Assembly (NCBI RefSeq): GCF_014805625.2
Contig: NW_023998414.1
Coordinates: 9,279,305-9,343,304, forward strand
Length of the DNA: 64,000 bases
Reading direction: 5' to 3'
DNA from: Glossina fuscipes
Lineage: Eukaryota; Arthropoda; Insecta; Diptera; Glossinidae
Position numbers and translations under genes: made by a program. The notes beneath the pieces are model-generated. The model made no database searches. It saw only the letters and a list, made by a program, of their open reading frames with translations, and was not told the DNA's origin. Position 1 is the first letter of the stretch. Each line of letters starts with the position of its first letter. Positions 1-12,297 of the stretch are shown here, one piece after another.

Positions 1-880
1 GAAGAAAACGTACATACACACGGCCAAGTTGGTCAAGTGAAAATAAATTGTAACGAGACTGCCGCATTTGCTAGAAGAGAAGAGGACTAGAGCTAGCGGA
101 GCACAAGACAGAGTAAGCGTTAATAAGCGGTCGAAAGTGTGTCGTACACATGAGTCGTGTGTGTGTGTGGCATATGACTCGCGAAATATACCGTACAGTT
201 ATCATCCACTATCAAATACTTCGGAGTCACGATAAATCATGAACTCGGCTTTGAACTGCACGCGGCGGAATACCCGGCGGAGAAAGTTGTTGTCATTCAA
301 ATGTCCTTGGTAAGAATTATGCCAAATATTGGAGGGCCGAAAACCACCAACATGAAAATAATAGGCACGATGGTGGGTCATCATGTACGAGCATCCGGTT
401 TAAACGGGCGCACTCACCTTTAGGTCAGTGTACAGAAGGCATATATGCTCAGTTCGAAGGGTGTGCAGGCGCCTAGCTAATCAATTAATTTATTGAAAAG
501 GTCGGCACAACGACACATGAACGAAGTCGCATCAACGATTGCTTTCAAAAAGCCCTAGCAGAAGACGAGAGGCTAGTCTTGATGGGCGTATAGCAATCGA
601 GATGGAGAAAATCGACGTTTCCTAGCGGCGATGGACCCAAGGGCCACATGGATAGGTAAATTATTACTTCACGCACATCCTGAGTAATCATGGTTGCACG
701 GGTTCGCGCATGATGCAGAGGAAGATGTAGAGCACTTCATACTGCAATAGCTTTCAGTGCGGTAGACCCCAAATAAAAGCCTAAGTAGATATTGCAGGAG
801 ATGATTGGCAGTGATAAAATCGGGAACATTATAGGCGCGTTTACAGAGAAAGCGAAAGAAGGACGGCGGGCAGAGTGAAG
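1..880 (+). mobile_element. R1-clade non-LTR retrotransposon, 3' part of ORF2 (decayed, cut by window edge)
   Basis: This is a relic of a reverse transcriptase/endonuclease polyprotein of the R1 clade. Seen directly, in order on the plus strand: KTE, an in-frame stop, then ALISGRK (105-137), which matches the stretch before the RT C-terminus; TIKYFGVTI (208-234) and MPNIGGPK (319-342) in one frame that stays open for about 70 codons; then after frameshifts YYFTHILSNHG (662-694), EDVEHFIL (721-744) and LQEMIGSDKIGNII (792-833). This order (…KTE.VLISGRK, YLGV.ID, MPN.GGP, LTQ.LTGHG, D.EH..F.C, ENLV..ML) is that of R1-type elements. Stops and frameshifts show it is dead. The 5' part lies outside the window and the 3' end is not sharply visible; no poly(A) tail directly follows. 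R1 itself targets 28S rDNA, but the clade contains families inserted elsewhere, and nothing rDNA-like is visible here. A minus-strand open frame at 669-1028 is an antisense shadow. Confidence 0.82.
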
Positions 881-884
881 AGGA

Positions 885-2625
885 ATAATGTATTCCACTA
901 AGGTCCCACCACATGAAATGCACTAATTGCAACCAGTCTCCGCGAAATAATACGTGACATCGGTCCCGTGGAAGAGTCGGGTCGAAGTAACGTGTGTATG
1001 TCGGGTTCCTATAATTCGCAGGCGTCACGCATGCAAAAAAACAAAAATAAAAAAGAAGTCTGCTCGCGCTATAAAGCGTATGCTCCTACGATTGAAATGA
1101 TTCGAAAGCTTATATTAATTAGAAATCTAAAAATTTCCATAGATCTCTAGTGAAAATTCTTTGGTGTTAAGGATAGAATGATAACTTTTACATATCTTCA
1201 TTTACGCCAATCGATGTCATTGTTATGCTAAACAAATTCATTGCATTATGCGATTAATAAAACATATGTGTGCGAACAAAAAATAATAAAAGAAAACCAA
1301 CAGAGAGGAAACAGTTAACCGAAATAATAGGAAATATATGAAATGTAATGTTTATAAAGCATAGAACAAAAAAAAAAAAAAAAAAAAAATACGCACAACT
1401 TTTTTTAATCAGGTTCCAAAACGATGTCTATGATAATAAATTGAATTGCAATCTTTTTATTTTCACTTTCGTCCGTTCAAAGTTTGCGTACAGGTTTAGA
1501 AGTTTTCTTCTCATGCGATTAAACTAAAGTTTTCAACTGTTGTTGGTTTGCGCACCACTTTAGTTTCAAAAACTATTATATATTTAATAGAAAATTCTTG
1601 ACTTATAAAAAGCCTTAGGGGATTTGGTAGCTTTTCTTTTACACTTGTTGCAGCAAATGAGGTTTACGTGTATTTGAATATGAGATATTTGTCGCTTAAT
1701 GTTGTTTATGTACGTTAATCGTTTCATTTATTACTAGTGCTGTGCGAAAATATGGCTTCAATTTCATTACAAAAAAAAATCAATAGAAGAAAAGTTAAAA
1801 GTCTTTTTTTTTTTCTTTACCCAAAAATTGATTGCTAGTGAGAAGCGCGAAGTACATTACGAGAGAATAATTTTTGATTTATGCTAAAACTTGTAGCATA
1901 ACTTAAAAGCTCGAGAAGAAAATTAGGCTAGCTGGCGAGCCAAAAATGGGGATTGATGATGGAAATTGCCCTATAGATCTTTTATCAATTTTTATGTTTG
2001 TATGTGCAAATGTATGTGTACTTACCTCGCCAGTCACGATCATAGAAAACAAACTTACTTTAAATTCATTATAATAAGTTGATAAAAGAAAGTGATTCTA
2101 ATGTAAAAAAAAGAAGAAAATTAATAATATAATAATGTAAGAATAATGTTAAATAATTTATCCAAAAATAAATATTAATTAATTAATTAATTTTTTTCTA
2201 ATTAAAAAATTAATAGTAATTAAAAGATTTACTATTTCAATTTTTGTAATATAATAACGACTTATGTGATCCGCTTCCCTCGATTGCAAATTGCGCAAAA
2301 AATATGTAACAAAAGTAATTAAAAAATTCACAAGTACATCTAATAACGAATGCAGGCACAATGAATTTATTCTTTGTATGTACACATATTATGTTATTAT
2401 TACGCTTAAATGGATGTGGATTTGAGTAGGATACAACACAACATAAAATATCCCCAAACCAATATAGTCATGAATTTATATTTACGATGTCGTTCCTTTA
2501 AATACTCATCAAAGGATCCATTCAAGGTATAAAGATATTCTTCCAGCACTCTCAAACTAGGAATAAGTGGAATCAGCCGACAACTTCCTTTTTGTAGAAA
2601 TTCAAGATGACTCAAAGTTTCTCTT
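885..2625. other. AT-rich non-coding DNA
   Basis: No gene recognised. It holds an A22 run (1368-1389), a T-rich tract near 1805-1817 and a TTAA tandem run at 2174-2192 inside a very AT-rich stretch (2100-2260). Short minus-strand open frames at 2179-2385 and 2406-2639 show no family motif. Confidence 0.5.
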
Positions 2626-2629
2626 TTTG

Positions 2630-3105
2630 TACCCATCACCGTAGGACGAGGGGTATATTCATTTTGTCAAAACGTTTGCAACGCCCAGAAGAAAGCGTCA
2701 GAGACCCCACGATGTATATACGTTTGCGATTAACATCATATTCTGAATTGATTTAACCATGTCAGTCTGTATGTCTGTCCGTCTGTGCAATGTTCGTTGT
2801 AACGATTCTTCTGGCCGCAAGAATTAAGCTATCGACTTCAAATTTGGCAAAAACAGTGGAAGTTCTTGTACGTTGTTTGGTACTGAAAATGGGCTAAATC
2901 GATTGAAGGAAGTATCTACAGTACTACGTAAGCTGAGGACACCACTGTTTTTCACGAAAAATAAAAAATTATTTTTTTTTGCTCATTACTCTTCAACTAT
3001 AGCAGATAAACGTTCACCATGTTGTTAGTATTTTCTAATAATAGGTTCGTTATATTGTAGCTGCACACAATGAAATTATTTCCTTAAAAGGACACGCCAT
3101 GGATT
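2630..3105 (+). repeat. DINE-1/mini-me-like interspersed element, copy 1
   Basis: It starts with a TACCCATCACCGTAGGACG-type head, then a block reading TTCATTTTGTCAAAACGTTTG, a short (TA)n site (2712-2719) and a (GTCY)n proto-microsatellite (TGTCTGTCCGTCTGTG near 2774-2789). It continues through ACTGAAAATGGGC to a tail with AGGACACGCCATG near 3088-3100. The order matches the Drosophila DINE-1/INE-1 repeat and the dipteran mini-me elements, which carry (TA)n and (GTCY)n sites and are classed as non-autonomous Helentron relatives. Four more copies lie in this window in the same orientation. It codes for no protein. Confidence 0.75.
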
Positions 3106-3109
3106 TTCG

Positions 3110-5510
3110 GCTGTACACACAATGGTTATAGTTGGCTTGATCTACATAATGGCTTTTCGGGATTCGATAATTCATATGTTAATTATTCGTCCCGTGATAT
3201 GATTCAGCTGCACTTTGAAATAGAGAGGAAAGAGAAAACTTCGTGGGAAGGACGCGGAGAAAGCGAGTTATAACACCTTATCGCGGGTCTTGGAAGTGTA
3301 CGATCAAACGGCAAGAGCTATGCCTTTGCCCATCAAGCATTCGTTACACCTGCGATTATCCCTCTAGCGTAATTAGTGTCTGGTCTTATGGGAATTGAAG
3401 AACTGTCACTGAGTATAATGACTTAATAGTCGCGTTTCTTCTCTACTAGATTATGCGGTAGTGGTAGGCCTTCTTTTACAAATCGCCATAGGCGTATTGA
3501 AAGTCATAACGAAAGAACATTTTTGGAGTTTTTCATAACTGAGATCGCAACGGACGAAAGTATGGACATGCCATTAGCCTGATGATGTTTATCATAAACA
3601 CTAATACATACTGTATAAAGGATAAGCTCGTTTGTAATGTATGAAATATTTATTTAATATTTGCAAAACACAAAGTCTTCAGTAATTTACATCACACATG
3701 TACCCACATTGTCACAGTGTCACTAATGATACAAAGCATTATTTCCAAAGCAATATATATATGTATATATAGGAAATTGTATTTCCTTTGCATTCATTAA
3801 AAGTACCGTTTTGTAGATATGTGTCGGTGTATTGCCTTATTTACGTAACTGTTAGTCATTTCAAACGTAAAAAAAAACAAAAAACCCAAAAACAAGGGAA
3901 AAATTAAATTTGTCCACCATGAACGAATGCTTTTACTGATTGGTGTATGTATGTGGACGATTTTTTTTTTTTTTTTTTTGTGTGATGTTGTTGATAGCCA
4001 TTAAGTCGTACGAGATCTGTGTTATAAGCTATTGCCATCTTTTTCTGATGTCCTTCAATTTATTCTCCTTATGGTTTTTCTTTCCTCCAATTATAGGTAA
4101 ATAAAATTCGAACATACATGTTATGGATGTCTTATGATTTCTTGATTTAATTATCCTCCTTTTGTCTGTCCGTCTATTCAATTACAACTCTTCCAAGAAT
4201 AGCAAAGACAATAAAAAATTTGTAATTATAGTGTAAAAGACGGCTTTCACGCAAGACGAACTGATTGGAATCAATCATGGGTGATAGTTGAAAATTTCAC
4301 ACAGGGTAGAACTTACAACAAGATTAAATTAGATATTTGATAGAGTATTTAGCAAAGATGTGGAAGAAGCTTATACAAAATGTATATAAATGGATTTATA
4401 GGTATTAGAAGGTTTAGACAGAGTTAAGAAGTCTTCCTTTCACGAAATATGTGGCCTGTAGAGGCGTGCCATTGCAAATAAATACCACTGATATCCCAAC
4501 CAACACCCCGTTAGTTGTGGTCCAGCGAACATTGTTCAGTAACGCATCCATTCATTTTAACCGTTGTACCAGTGGTGTTTCCGAAAATGTATGGCTCCGT
4601 TTGTTCCTCTTGTCAAATGCCATCGCAATGATATTATAACACTTGTTAATAGTTCAACAGATCTTATGAAAGTCATACAGCGAAGTAAGTCTATGGAAAC
4701 GAGACGAGTCGTTTAAAGTGGAGGCAAAATGAAGATGGATTATTAAAACATTACTTTGCTCGGTCGTAGCCTATACAATGAGCGATAAAGGATGCACTCA
4801 GAAGCAATTGAAATGGGTAGCAATTGAAGTAAGTGGCGTTTGTTGGTAAAATATGTAGAATTTTTTAAACATAACTCAAGTCGAGCTTAATCCATAGCAG
4901 ATGAAAAACTTATAGGGTTAACTGGTTACAAATTTAATGACTGGCCAAAGAAAGACACACTAAGATCCAACCGAAACATATAAGTAAATGTGCGAGAAAG
5001 TATTTATTTAAAATAATTTCATTCTTATTTCCGAACGACTAAACTGTTTGAAGAAACAACAGATACGTCCAGCGCGCACAAGAGTGAGATCTCGTTAAAT
5101 GATACACGGGACGGGGCCTTGGGAAAATTCAATAAAATGTAAAGGTGCGAGCGTCAAGTTGTTGCGACTTTTTGCGTAACTGCTCTTAATGGGCTGCCAA
5201 ATGGCCTCAAGACCGACTGCTGTGGAATTTCTAATCGCGTTACGATGTACGGTTTCGGTGTTACAAATATAACCACCGAAGACTCAAAGTAGCGTAGGTA
5301 TTTAGCATCATACTGGAACTAAATAACGCGCGTACCAGCATCAATAGAAAATGTGCGACGTCTTAAAAAGTATTAAGGAAAAGGATAAAGAGAATTGGAA
5401 GGAAGCATTAATCCTTTTACGAAAATACTTGATTAATCGCAATAAAATGTTAAAGGACCCATGAACATGAAATAAGCTTGGTCGTGAACTGGCGGGGACT
5501 ACTTCTTCCT
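3110..5510. other. Non-coding DNA with minor repeat fragments
   Basis: No gene recognised. It contains T19 at 3961-3979 and an isolated TCTGTCCGTCT at about 4164-4174 that may be a broken piece of the (GTCY)n repeat families. Base composition is more balanced at about 5040-5300 without a recognisable coding pattern. Confidence 0.45.
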
Positions 5511-5517
5511 TGCCTTT

Positions 5518-5740
5518 ACTTTCTGAATCGATCTAAGCTTGTTTGTCCGTCATGCCTGCTTACGTTTAACCTATTGGCCGCAATTTTTGAGATATTTTGA
5601 CGGGATTTGGTACAGTGATGTGTTTTTCGACAACTTTCCACACAGCATCCTATTTTGAAAAGTTGTTATATAAATAACGCAATTAAACGAAGTGATGAAG
5701 GGCATGTTATAGTGGGTCGTGGCACGCTAGTGCAGTATTT
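5518..5740 (+). repeat. (GTCY)n-bearing interspersed repeat, family 2, copy a
   Basis: Family-2 landmarks in order: TTTCTGAATCGATCTAAGC (5520-5538), a degenerate GTCY stretch (TTGTCCGTC), a CGCAATTTTTGAGATATTTTG block and TTTGGTACAGTGATG, then a tail ending GGGTCGTGGC. The same order occurs at 39640-40130, 43918-44206 and, inverted, near 55 and 60 kb. It looks like a second mini-me/DINE-1-type family, non-coding. Confidence 0.65.
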
Positions 5741-5744
5741 TCAC

Positions 5745-8700
5745 TTGTTATGATATAAATTTTTATTTTATACATTAAGGCAAGATGTTTATGCAATTTG
5801 CTTTCACTTTTTTCCCTTTCTTTTAGTAGTCACTTACTGGTACTGGTGGTGGTGGTGGTCGGGCTTGACCGGGTCTATTCAGCATTAATGTTATTTTTTA
5901 CTGGAATATTATGTGAAATGCTGCACCTGTAGATTCTATAAGCTGCATTTTCATTTTAATGCTTTTTCCATAAAATCGCGTAAGTATATTGCAATTATTC
6001 TTTTTTTTTTTTAATTTCCCCTAAGTTTTTAACTACTACTGCACTTTTATACTTTACGTAGTATACTTTACAATAAAAGAATTGTTTATGATTTGGTAAA
6101 AGAGATCGGTACAAATACGTGATTTGTTTTTTCACTGAAACGTGCAATTTACTGATTAGACGCCAGCGTAACAAAAAAGCGCAACAAGCCACAATAGAAA
6201 TTTAACATTTGCTTATGCCGGTCAATATGGTCTATGGCATTTCCGTGATTTTATATTTGTTCGATTTTCGTCTTGTTAACTGCGTTCCTTATTGAATTAA
6301 ATTAATTTACAACTCGGTGATGACAAAAGTGAAGCGATTTCTTGCTCAAGCTAAAGCAAACTAATAAATTATATCGTAGACATTTGAACCGATAGGGCCG
6401 ACAACAATACTAATAATAAAATAACAGCGACGGCTAAGTGAGACTTAACATCAATAACCTAAGTATTAGAAAGTCAACAATTAATTATGCACCCAATACG
6501 AAGGCAACAGCAATAAATATAGCAGCACTAACAATAGATATATAACCTCATTGACTCAAACACTTCTTACAACTCTAATGATTTTTAATAGTGAAACGTT
6601 TTACAAAAATAGATGGTTTGTTTTCGAAATCGATATCGGATGAGAGATATATCGTTCGCAGACTTTGTGAGCCATATATTCGTACTAAAAGTCGTGGATT
6701 CGAACGCAAGCAGGCAAACATGATTAGCGATCCGCGAAACGAAATATGCTGATTATGCCTTAATTGTACAAAGCTAGATATAGATTTCTATAACTTGAAA
6801 AATGATTTCTTTGCATTAGGAGGACGACCTGGCTGTGCGATAATTGAAAAATTCAAAGCATATAAAACTCTTCTTGATGAGTTCATCCATTTAGATAAAT
6901 CGTGCTTGGATGTCAACTTACTGCGGCGTGTAGATTCATTCCGCTGTCACCTCGAAATCTATGCCACATCGTTTCAAATATTTCTTAGTCATACGTTTTG
7001 TTGGACACAAGATCGCCCAATAAGGCCCAGATAAGGATATTTCCATCACTGCAATGTTAGGTGCCCAAGACTTACTTAAGGATATTAGAGCATGTACTAT
7101 ATTTTGCGAAAAGATCAAAACCTTCGCTGCGGACGCGACTATACATCAGTTTTTGATTAATTCTAGTGTTCAAGGGTGGTAGTACATCTTTCAAAATTAT
7201 TGTCCCGATTAGTTCTTTTGACCAAATTACGTCTCCACAATTTTAGACTTAAAGCATTTTTTTTTAAGAATATATTTCCCGATTAAGTCACAATGTGACA
7301 GCATTCGCTTGTATTTAACTCAAGCCGAGAATTATCGATGATGAAATTTTCTGTTAAAATTTATATATTTTTAGGAAGATTGGAATCCACAAAACTGGTG
7401 GTAGGGGGTATTTATTTATTGGTCACCTTTCCCTGTATGCCCTTCCACTGTACCTGCATACCTGCATAGGTGGAGAAGGATTCATTTTTTCAGTGTGTGT
7501 ATAATATGCTCTTGCATTCCTCTCTTGCTGCTCTTACTCTCTGTGCTATTCTAATTTGCTGGGACCATATGCCTGTAATCAAAAATTGCCCGAAACCTAT
7601 TGACAAATTGACAGTGCTGGGTTAATGGTAAAGTCGAGCTTTACGTATCCATTTCATATAAGACAATGTACAATGCATTTTTTGTTCTCCTTCGAGCGTT
7701 AAGTCCTTTCTCAACCCAACTACAACTTTCAATGTAAATAATGTAATAAGTTTCTCGATTTTGTATTTTACTGTGCACTGATATTTCCGTCTCACCTGAA
7801 GACATTCTCCACCCGTTGTAGTTGCTTACGTTAAACTTCCCGGCCACGGTTCGAAATTGAATTGTGGTGTATCAAGAAATTATTAATGATTGACATGAGT
7901 TTTTTAAAATTAGTTACGGTAAACTATGAATTTTCTTCTTTGGTCTTAATGCGACTATAAAGACACAGATGCTTACTTGTTTTTTATTTATAATCAGATT
8001 TTTTCAATTGTTTTTATCTCGGTACCATTAAGATCTAGCCATCGTATCGTTAATTGCCTTGTCCGGCTTAGTAAGCATTTAAGAATGCTCCGCGCAAAGA
8101 AAAGCAGGCTATTCATAACCTGTAAAGATAGCGGTTCAGTTATCGGTTAAATTTTGATTGTACTCTATTGGTAGGCGAGATTATAATTCACACGAAATAA
8201 CTTCTTATCAATCCTAAGTTATTTCCTATATTCGATTAATGTAAATGTAAAGTGCTTTGGAAATTTGCAATTTTCGGAAGCTTTTGCGGTCTCTGACTGT
8301 GGAAATAACCGGAACTACTTCCCTTTCACGATCAGTAATATCGTCTCGCCCAAGTGTCACCGCCGTTGCTTTCCACATTCTTTCGTTTTCACTTATAAAG
8401 TACAGCAGAGACGTCTTACAAGTTTCCACTTTCATTCTGAAAATAGAGAAACTCAGCTGCGTTCACCCAATATTATAGCGAAATATGGAGACTTAGTTGT
8501 GATGTGCGAATAAAAGTTTCTTAACTGTTTCTTTTTCAATCTTGAATTATTTTGTCATATTGCAAGAATATAATCATACACCTGAGTGACTTAAAATCGA
8601 GTAGTTTTTTTACAACCCTCGTGTACGATATTTAAATACTTTCAATTAGAAATCGAATCGAGAAATCACAACAATAGCAGAACAACAGAGTTGTTAGATC

Positions 8701-11225
8701 TGTTTGCAAAAGCAATCATTTAGGTCAGGATTTAAAACAAAAAAAAGTTTTTCATTTTGATTAGAAGGACTATGCGTGCATTCGGATACGTTTATAAAGA
8801 CTATTGTAATATTTTTAAAGTCAATTTTAGCTTTACATAAACAAAATTGCTCCAACAAACATTTGATCACTGATTGATAAGCGAAAATGCCGACGACCTC
8901 AATCTATGGTCAATCACACAATAGGGTAACTAAAATGAGATTTGCGTACCTACATTGAGAGAATATCCCGGATGAGTTAAGAGTTTTTATAGAATTTTTT
9001 TGCTGATGACATTTGGATATATTTTGTTAGTTAAGGAGCAACACACCAATTTTTTGGACTAACAGTCCAAAAAATGTATATTTTTAAAAAATACTTCTGA
9101 GTGGTTCTTGAAAAATATTATAAAAAAAAGCAAGTCATTCTCGTGAGGCATTCTCAACTTGAGGCATCCCATGACCTCTAGTGTACTTGACTCAAATTTT
9201 GTATATAAAAAAAAGTGCATTTAATCTACATCTCCATAGGTAGTTAGAGCAACTCCTATGATATTTGAAATATATATTGATAGTGTAAAAAATTCGCCTG
9301 AAGAGGATAAAAGTCGTAAAAGTCGTGAAGGGATTCCTTTAACGCCAGCATTCATTTCGGACCGTTTGGGGCAATGCATTTTTTTTCATATTCGGTTAAG
9401 CTAAGAAAAGATTATATTTATATTTATTTGTTTATTGTCTATAGATTTAGATAAATTATGAGATTGAAGGATACCTTAGATCATATGTTTGCCTGCATTG
9501 AAAACTCTACCGCAATTGGGGTTTTGAACGCGCGACTATTGGCATTGTTAGTCGCGATCCGTTGCCTCCTCGGCTATTTATGCTCAAGAATATGTATATA
9601 TATACATATACAGATATATATATATGTTGTACGAAAAATCTACAATAGTATTATGCCATAAGCGGAAACCATACATTAACCTATAATGGCTCTTAATAAA
9701 GACCGATAAATACTGTGTAATTGAATTATGCAGTGAGTCTTGCGCGTTCTATGAACACAAGCTTACTTGTTACGTAATGTAAAATATTTATATTGAATAA
9801 AAGTGAAGATGAAAAACATAATAATTGGAAATTCTTCTTGTAATGTCCCCATCATAAAATTCAATTAATGGAATTTGATATTTGATATAATGATTAGATG
9901 ATTATTCAATTAAAAGCATTAACGTAACGAGAGCAATGCGAACAGAAATTATATTAATTAATCTCTTTAAGTACACATGTGCATATTTAAATGTTACCCG
10001 ATTTGTCTCTTTTATAAATTAAGAACTTACGCAGACACAATGTCGCTTACATAAACATATATATGTTTATATGTTAATGTATATGTGTATTGTATTTATT
10101 TGTTGCTATCTTTTAGCAGAAAATCGAGGGATTTTATGCACCAAATAAAGAAAGCATTTCCATATTAAGAAAGAGATAGTAAGAGAGAAAGAGACAGATA
10201 CAGATATATATAAAAGGAAATATGGAGAAAGAAAAGCATGGACGCTAGCATAAATACAATGACATGACATTTTCGTGTATATATTTGCATGTTTTCATAC
10301 GGATGTATCTCAGTGCCTTGTATATCTATCTGTATAAGCATACGATGAACACATCGATAAGCTTAACTGTCGTAACCCTTCTTTCATAAATGTTCGTCTG
10401 AAAAGTATTAAGCCCTTTAAGAACAATATAATATCATTATTATTGAACAGTAAAGGTGAGCAATGATATTTTAAAGACCTTGTTTTATATGATTTCCACA
10501 AACCCCCCACACACACACATTCACACTAAGCTGCCGTCATTCGCTCTCATTTTCCCTTTCGCCATCACCGTCTTACGCGTATAGGAGATATGCTTTGACT
10601 GATTTGTCATATTAAAGACCAAGAAAAAAGGAGTAATTACTCCTCGGAATATAGAATTCTTAAGCCACATATATAAAGTTCGATTCTCCACATGAGACCT
10701 TTTGCATATAATTCGAGAGCATTTCAAACTAACATGAGATGTTGAAAAAAATCTCACGGATTGTATTAACGTTTCGATGCCTGTGAGACACTAAAGGAAG
10801 ATAGAAGTGAAGCTTCGATAGTCGCGGTACCGTATACAGAGTTCTTTCCGTTAAAACGTTTTCTCTCGCTTCGTTGAAAATGTTAGAAAAGCGTAGTTGT
10901 AGACGGTATAGCTTATCTTGTGCTCAGCCGCCTGATCGAAATTTTGGCTGACGTCAAAATCGGGTTGATCGTTATGAGTCGCATTATTACCCGCTGGTTT
11001 AGTGAAATAATAATTCACTTTTTTACGTTAAAAATATATATATAAACATATGAGTAACTCAAAACCTTTTAAACAACTACTAGATTAAAATTCCAAATGG
11101 CTTGTCTTCGTACTGCGATCCTCGGCACACGCATGCCATATACTTAATAAACAATAAACGATAAATAATATAATCAATGGAGTAAAATAATTCCAATACT
11201 TTTTTGGTATGATCTGATGTAGATA
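5745..11225. other. AT-rich non-coding DNA with small tracts
   Basis: No gene recognised. A GTG box is repeated at 5843-5860. A perfect hairpin lies at 9050-9074 (separate entry). (TA)-rich runs occur at 9593-9626 and 10060-10085. Overlapping open frames on both strands at 8226-8513 and frames at 6795-7118 have no recognisable domain; mutual overlap on opposite strands and lack of splice context argue against coding. Confidence 0.45.
9050..9074. repeat. Perfect 11-bp hairpin, 3-nt loop
   Basis: TTTTTTGGACT (9050-9060), AAC loop, AGTCCAAAAAA (9064-9074). The arms are exact complements. It may be a chance cruciform or a remnant of a transposon end; no TIR partner was found nearby. Confidence 0.7.
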
Positions 11226-11233
11226 TATAAATT

Positions 11234-11265
11234 TATATATATGTATATATATATATATATATATG
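11234..11265. repeat. (TA)n microsatellite
   Basis: Nearly pure TA dinucleotide run interrupted by a few G residues (TATATATATGTATATA…). Simple repeat; no function inferred. Confidence 0.85.
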
Positions 11266-11269
11266 TAAG

Positions 11270-12263
11270 CTTGTATGATTGTGTATTTGATTTGTCTCAC
11301 GTACTCGCAGGCATTGACATGTACTCTTATGTTTCTCTTTTTTTGTTTTTGTTCAATTTTTAGAATCTCTCTTCTTTACATGCACAATGTCGTTCAGTTA
11401 GTCAGTCTTCTGGTTAGTGCACAAAATTCTATCACATGCTGGTGGTTAATGTTCAGTTAAGCTTAAATTAGATGCAAGCACCATAACGGCAAGTCAACAG
11501 ATATATATGTAGGTAGAGAAAGTCGAATATGTAAATGTTAAATAAATAATTTTGCGAATAGATGACGAGAAGATGCGAACGTGAGGTGTGTGAGGGGGTA
11601 GAAATTGGGATCTTGATAAGTTTATGTCGTATTGCTATGATAATAACTTAATTTATTTTGTTAAGTAAAGACCTTTTACACATTATAAGTTATATGTAAA
11701 TTGTAATGTCCATGTACCAAGAATATTTTCGTCGGGAGACAATAACAACAACGACGGCAGAGTATCGTAAAATGATAGTAATATCAAAGTTACATACAAA
11801 CAAACACCTAAACCATATAATAGTAACAAGCATATTTACATATATGTATATATGTAATATAGATACTAACCTATGTTTGTCCTATATATAGATTGTATTA
11901 CACAACTGAAAACTGCTTAAAATTGTGTTAAGTATTATCATTGAAAATTTTGTGCTGATGCTTCAACTATTCGTAGTGCTGTTGATATTATGCCCTTTTC
12001 GGGTATGTGTCACAACCATTGCTATCACTTCTTACAGTAAGACGTTATTACATTACATTACGTATCTCTCTATGTAGATGAGAGTATACAACACAAACGT
12101 ATACAATGCATTTGCTGACGATTTGCCTCAATCATCTTAAGGTCTCAAATAATGCTTAGCACAGTCAATCTATGTGTTATACAGTAGTTTATTGTGCTAC
12201 AAGCCAAAGGCAATGAAAATATTGCAGTCTTTTGAGTGTGGTTAAGCATTATAACCACAATTG

Positions 12264-12297
<34 letters not shown>

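Noticed and set aside
669..1028. 119-codon minus-strand open frame
   Set aside because: Antisense to the R1-type fragment, whose plus-strand motifs are clear.
6696..6705. GTTCGAATCC B-box-like motif on the minus strand
   Set aside because: No A box at the right distance and no cloverleaf; taken as chance.
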